A program made the translations under genes and the position numbers. From Phycisphaerales bacterium (GTDB taxonomy: Bacteria; Planctomycetota; Phycisphaerae; Sedimentisphaerales; Anaerohalosphaeraceae), in NCBI GenBank assembly GCA_011055475.1, contig DSDH01000696.1, positions 1 to 6,214 of the forward strand: a DNA stretch of 6,214 bases. Reading direction: 5' to 3'. Below are positions 6,125 through 6,214 of this stretch, piece by piece. Numbering within the stretch: the stretch's first letter is position 1; each line of letters begins with the position of its first letter. Below the pieces are notes generated by a model. That model did no database searches. It had not been told where the DNA came from and worked only from the letters and a program-made list of their open reading frames with translations.

Positions 6125-6214
6125 ATGGAATTGAAGATCTACAAACGGGGCCAGGCAGCGTATACGCGGTTGTTCACCGCGCTGACGGTGTTCTTCATCG
6201 TGGCGGTCGGATGC
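6125..6214 (+). CDS. secE: Preprotein translocase subunit SecE, 3'-truncated by window edge
   Basis: Thirty codons are visible, MELKIYKRGQAAYTRLFTAL followed by a hydrophobic stretch (TVFFIVAVGC) that starts a membrane segment. SecE is the small essential subunit that clamps SecY in the Sec translocon of the inner membrane. The IYKRGQ..YTR start followed by a membrane helix resembles SecE as I recall it from Planctomycetota. An in-frame TGA at 6119-6121 makes ATG 6125 the first possible start. The Shine-Dalgarno is poor (GGTG at 6117-6120). Position after tuf, rpmG and tRNA-Trp strongly supports the call, and nusG would be expected next beyond the window. Confidence 0.85.
   Translation, partial: MELKIYKRGQAAYTRLFTALTVFFIVAVGC

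Overview
The window is a GC-rich bacterial chromosome segment. Its right half carries the conserved translation and secretion cluster tRNA-Thr(GGT) - tuf - rpmG - tRNA-Trp(CCA) - secE. Its left half carries accessory genes: the 3' part of a BNR/sialidase-like beta-propeller gene, a YbaK/EbsC-type aminoacyl-tRNA deacylase gene, and a convergent gene for a membrane-anchored SGNH hydrolase with TPR repeats. High GC, a sialidase-like propeller, an SGNH-TPR protein, the short SecE start (LKIYKRGQAAYTR) and an L33 beginning REYVWLEC all suggest Planctomycetota, perhaps the Phycisphaerae side. This placement is inferred from protein style only.

Layout. Bases 1-1247 (+) hold the propeller gene, whose 5' end lies outside the window. 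Bases 1248-1478 are non-coding, with two small hairpins and no convincing promoter. Bases 1479-1931 (+) are the deacylase gene, whose start is fixed by a strong Shine-Dalgarno. After a 32-base convergent gap, 1964-3901 (-) encode the SGNH-TPR protein. Bases 3902-4271 are a divergent control region with one good sigma-70-like promoter on each strand: TTGACC-N17-TAGGAT leftward to the SGNH gene, and TTGCAG-N17-TATACT rightward to the tRNA-Thr/tuf unit. Three phased T-tracts lie directly upstream of the rightward promoter. From 4272 onward the translation cluster runs rightward. A strong intrinsic terminator (5716-5749) separates tuf from rpmG - tRNA-Trp - secE. secE runs off the right edge.

How the parts work together. 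tRNA-Thr, EF-Tu, L33 and tRNA-Trp are translation components, and SecE is a subunit of the Sec translocon; the cluster is a common bacterial arrangement that usually continues into nusG and L11/L1 genes. The deacylase is a likely tRNA-editing accessory factor but is not in the same transcription unit. The propeller and SGNH proteins are probably envelope or carbohydrate-related, with unknown substrates.

I found no mobile element, CRISPR array, rRNA or phage gene, and nothing that amounts to a clear new system. The points most worth a second look are an apparent duplication of the tuf initiation region that forms an 8-codon mini-ORF, an L33 that keeps three of four zinc cysteines, TPR repeats inserted inside the SGNH domain, and the compact divergent promoter region.
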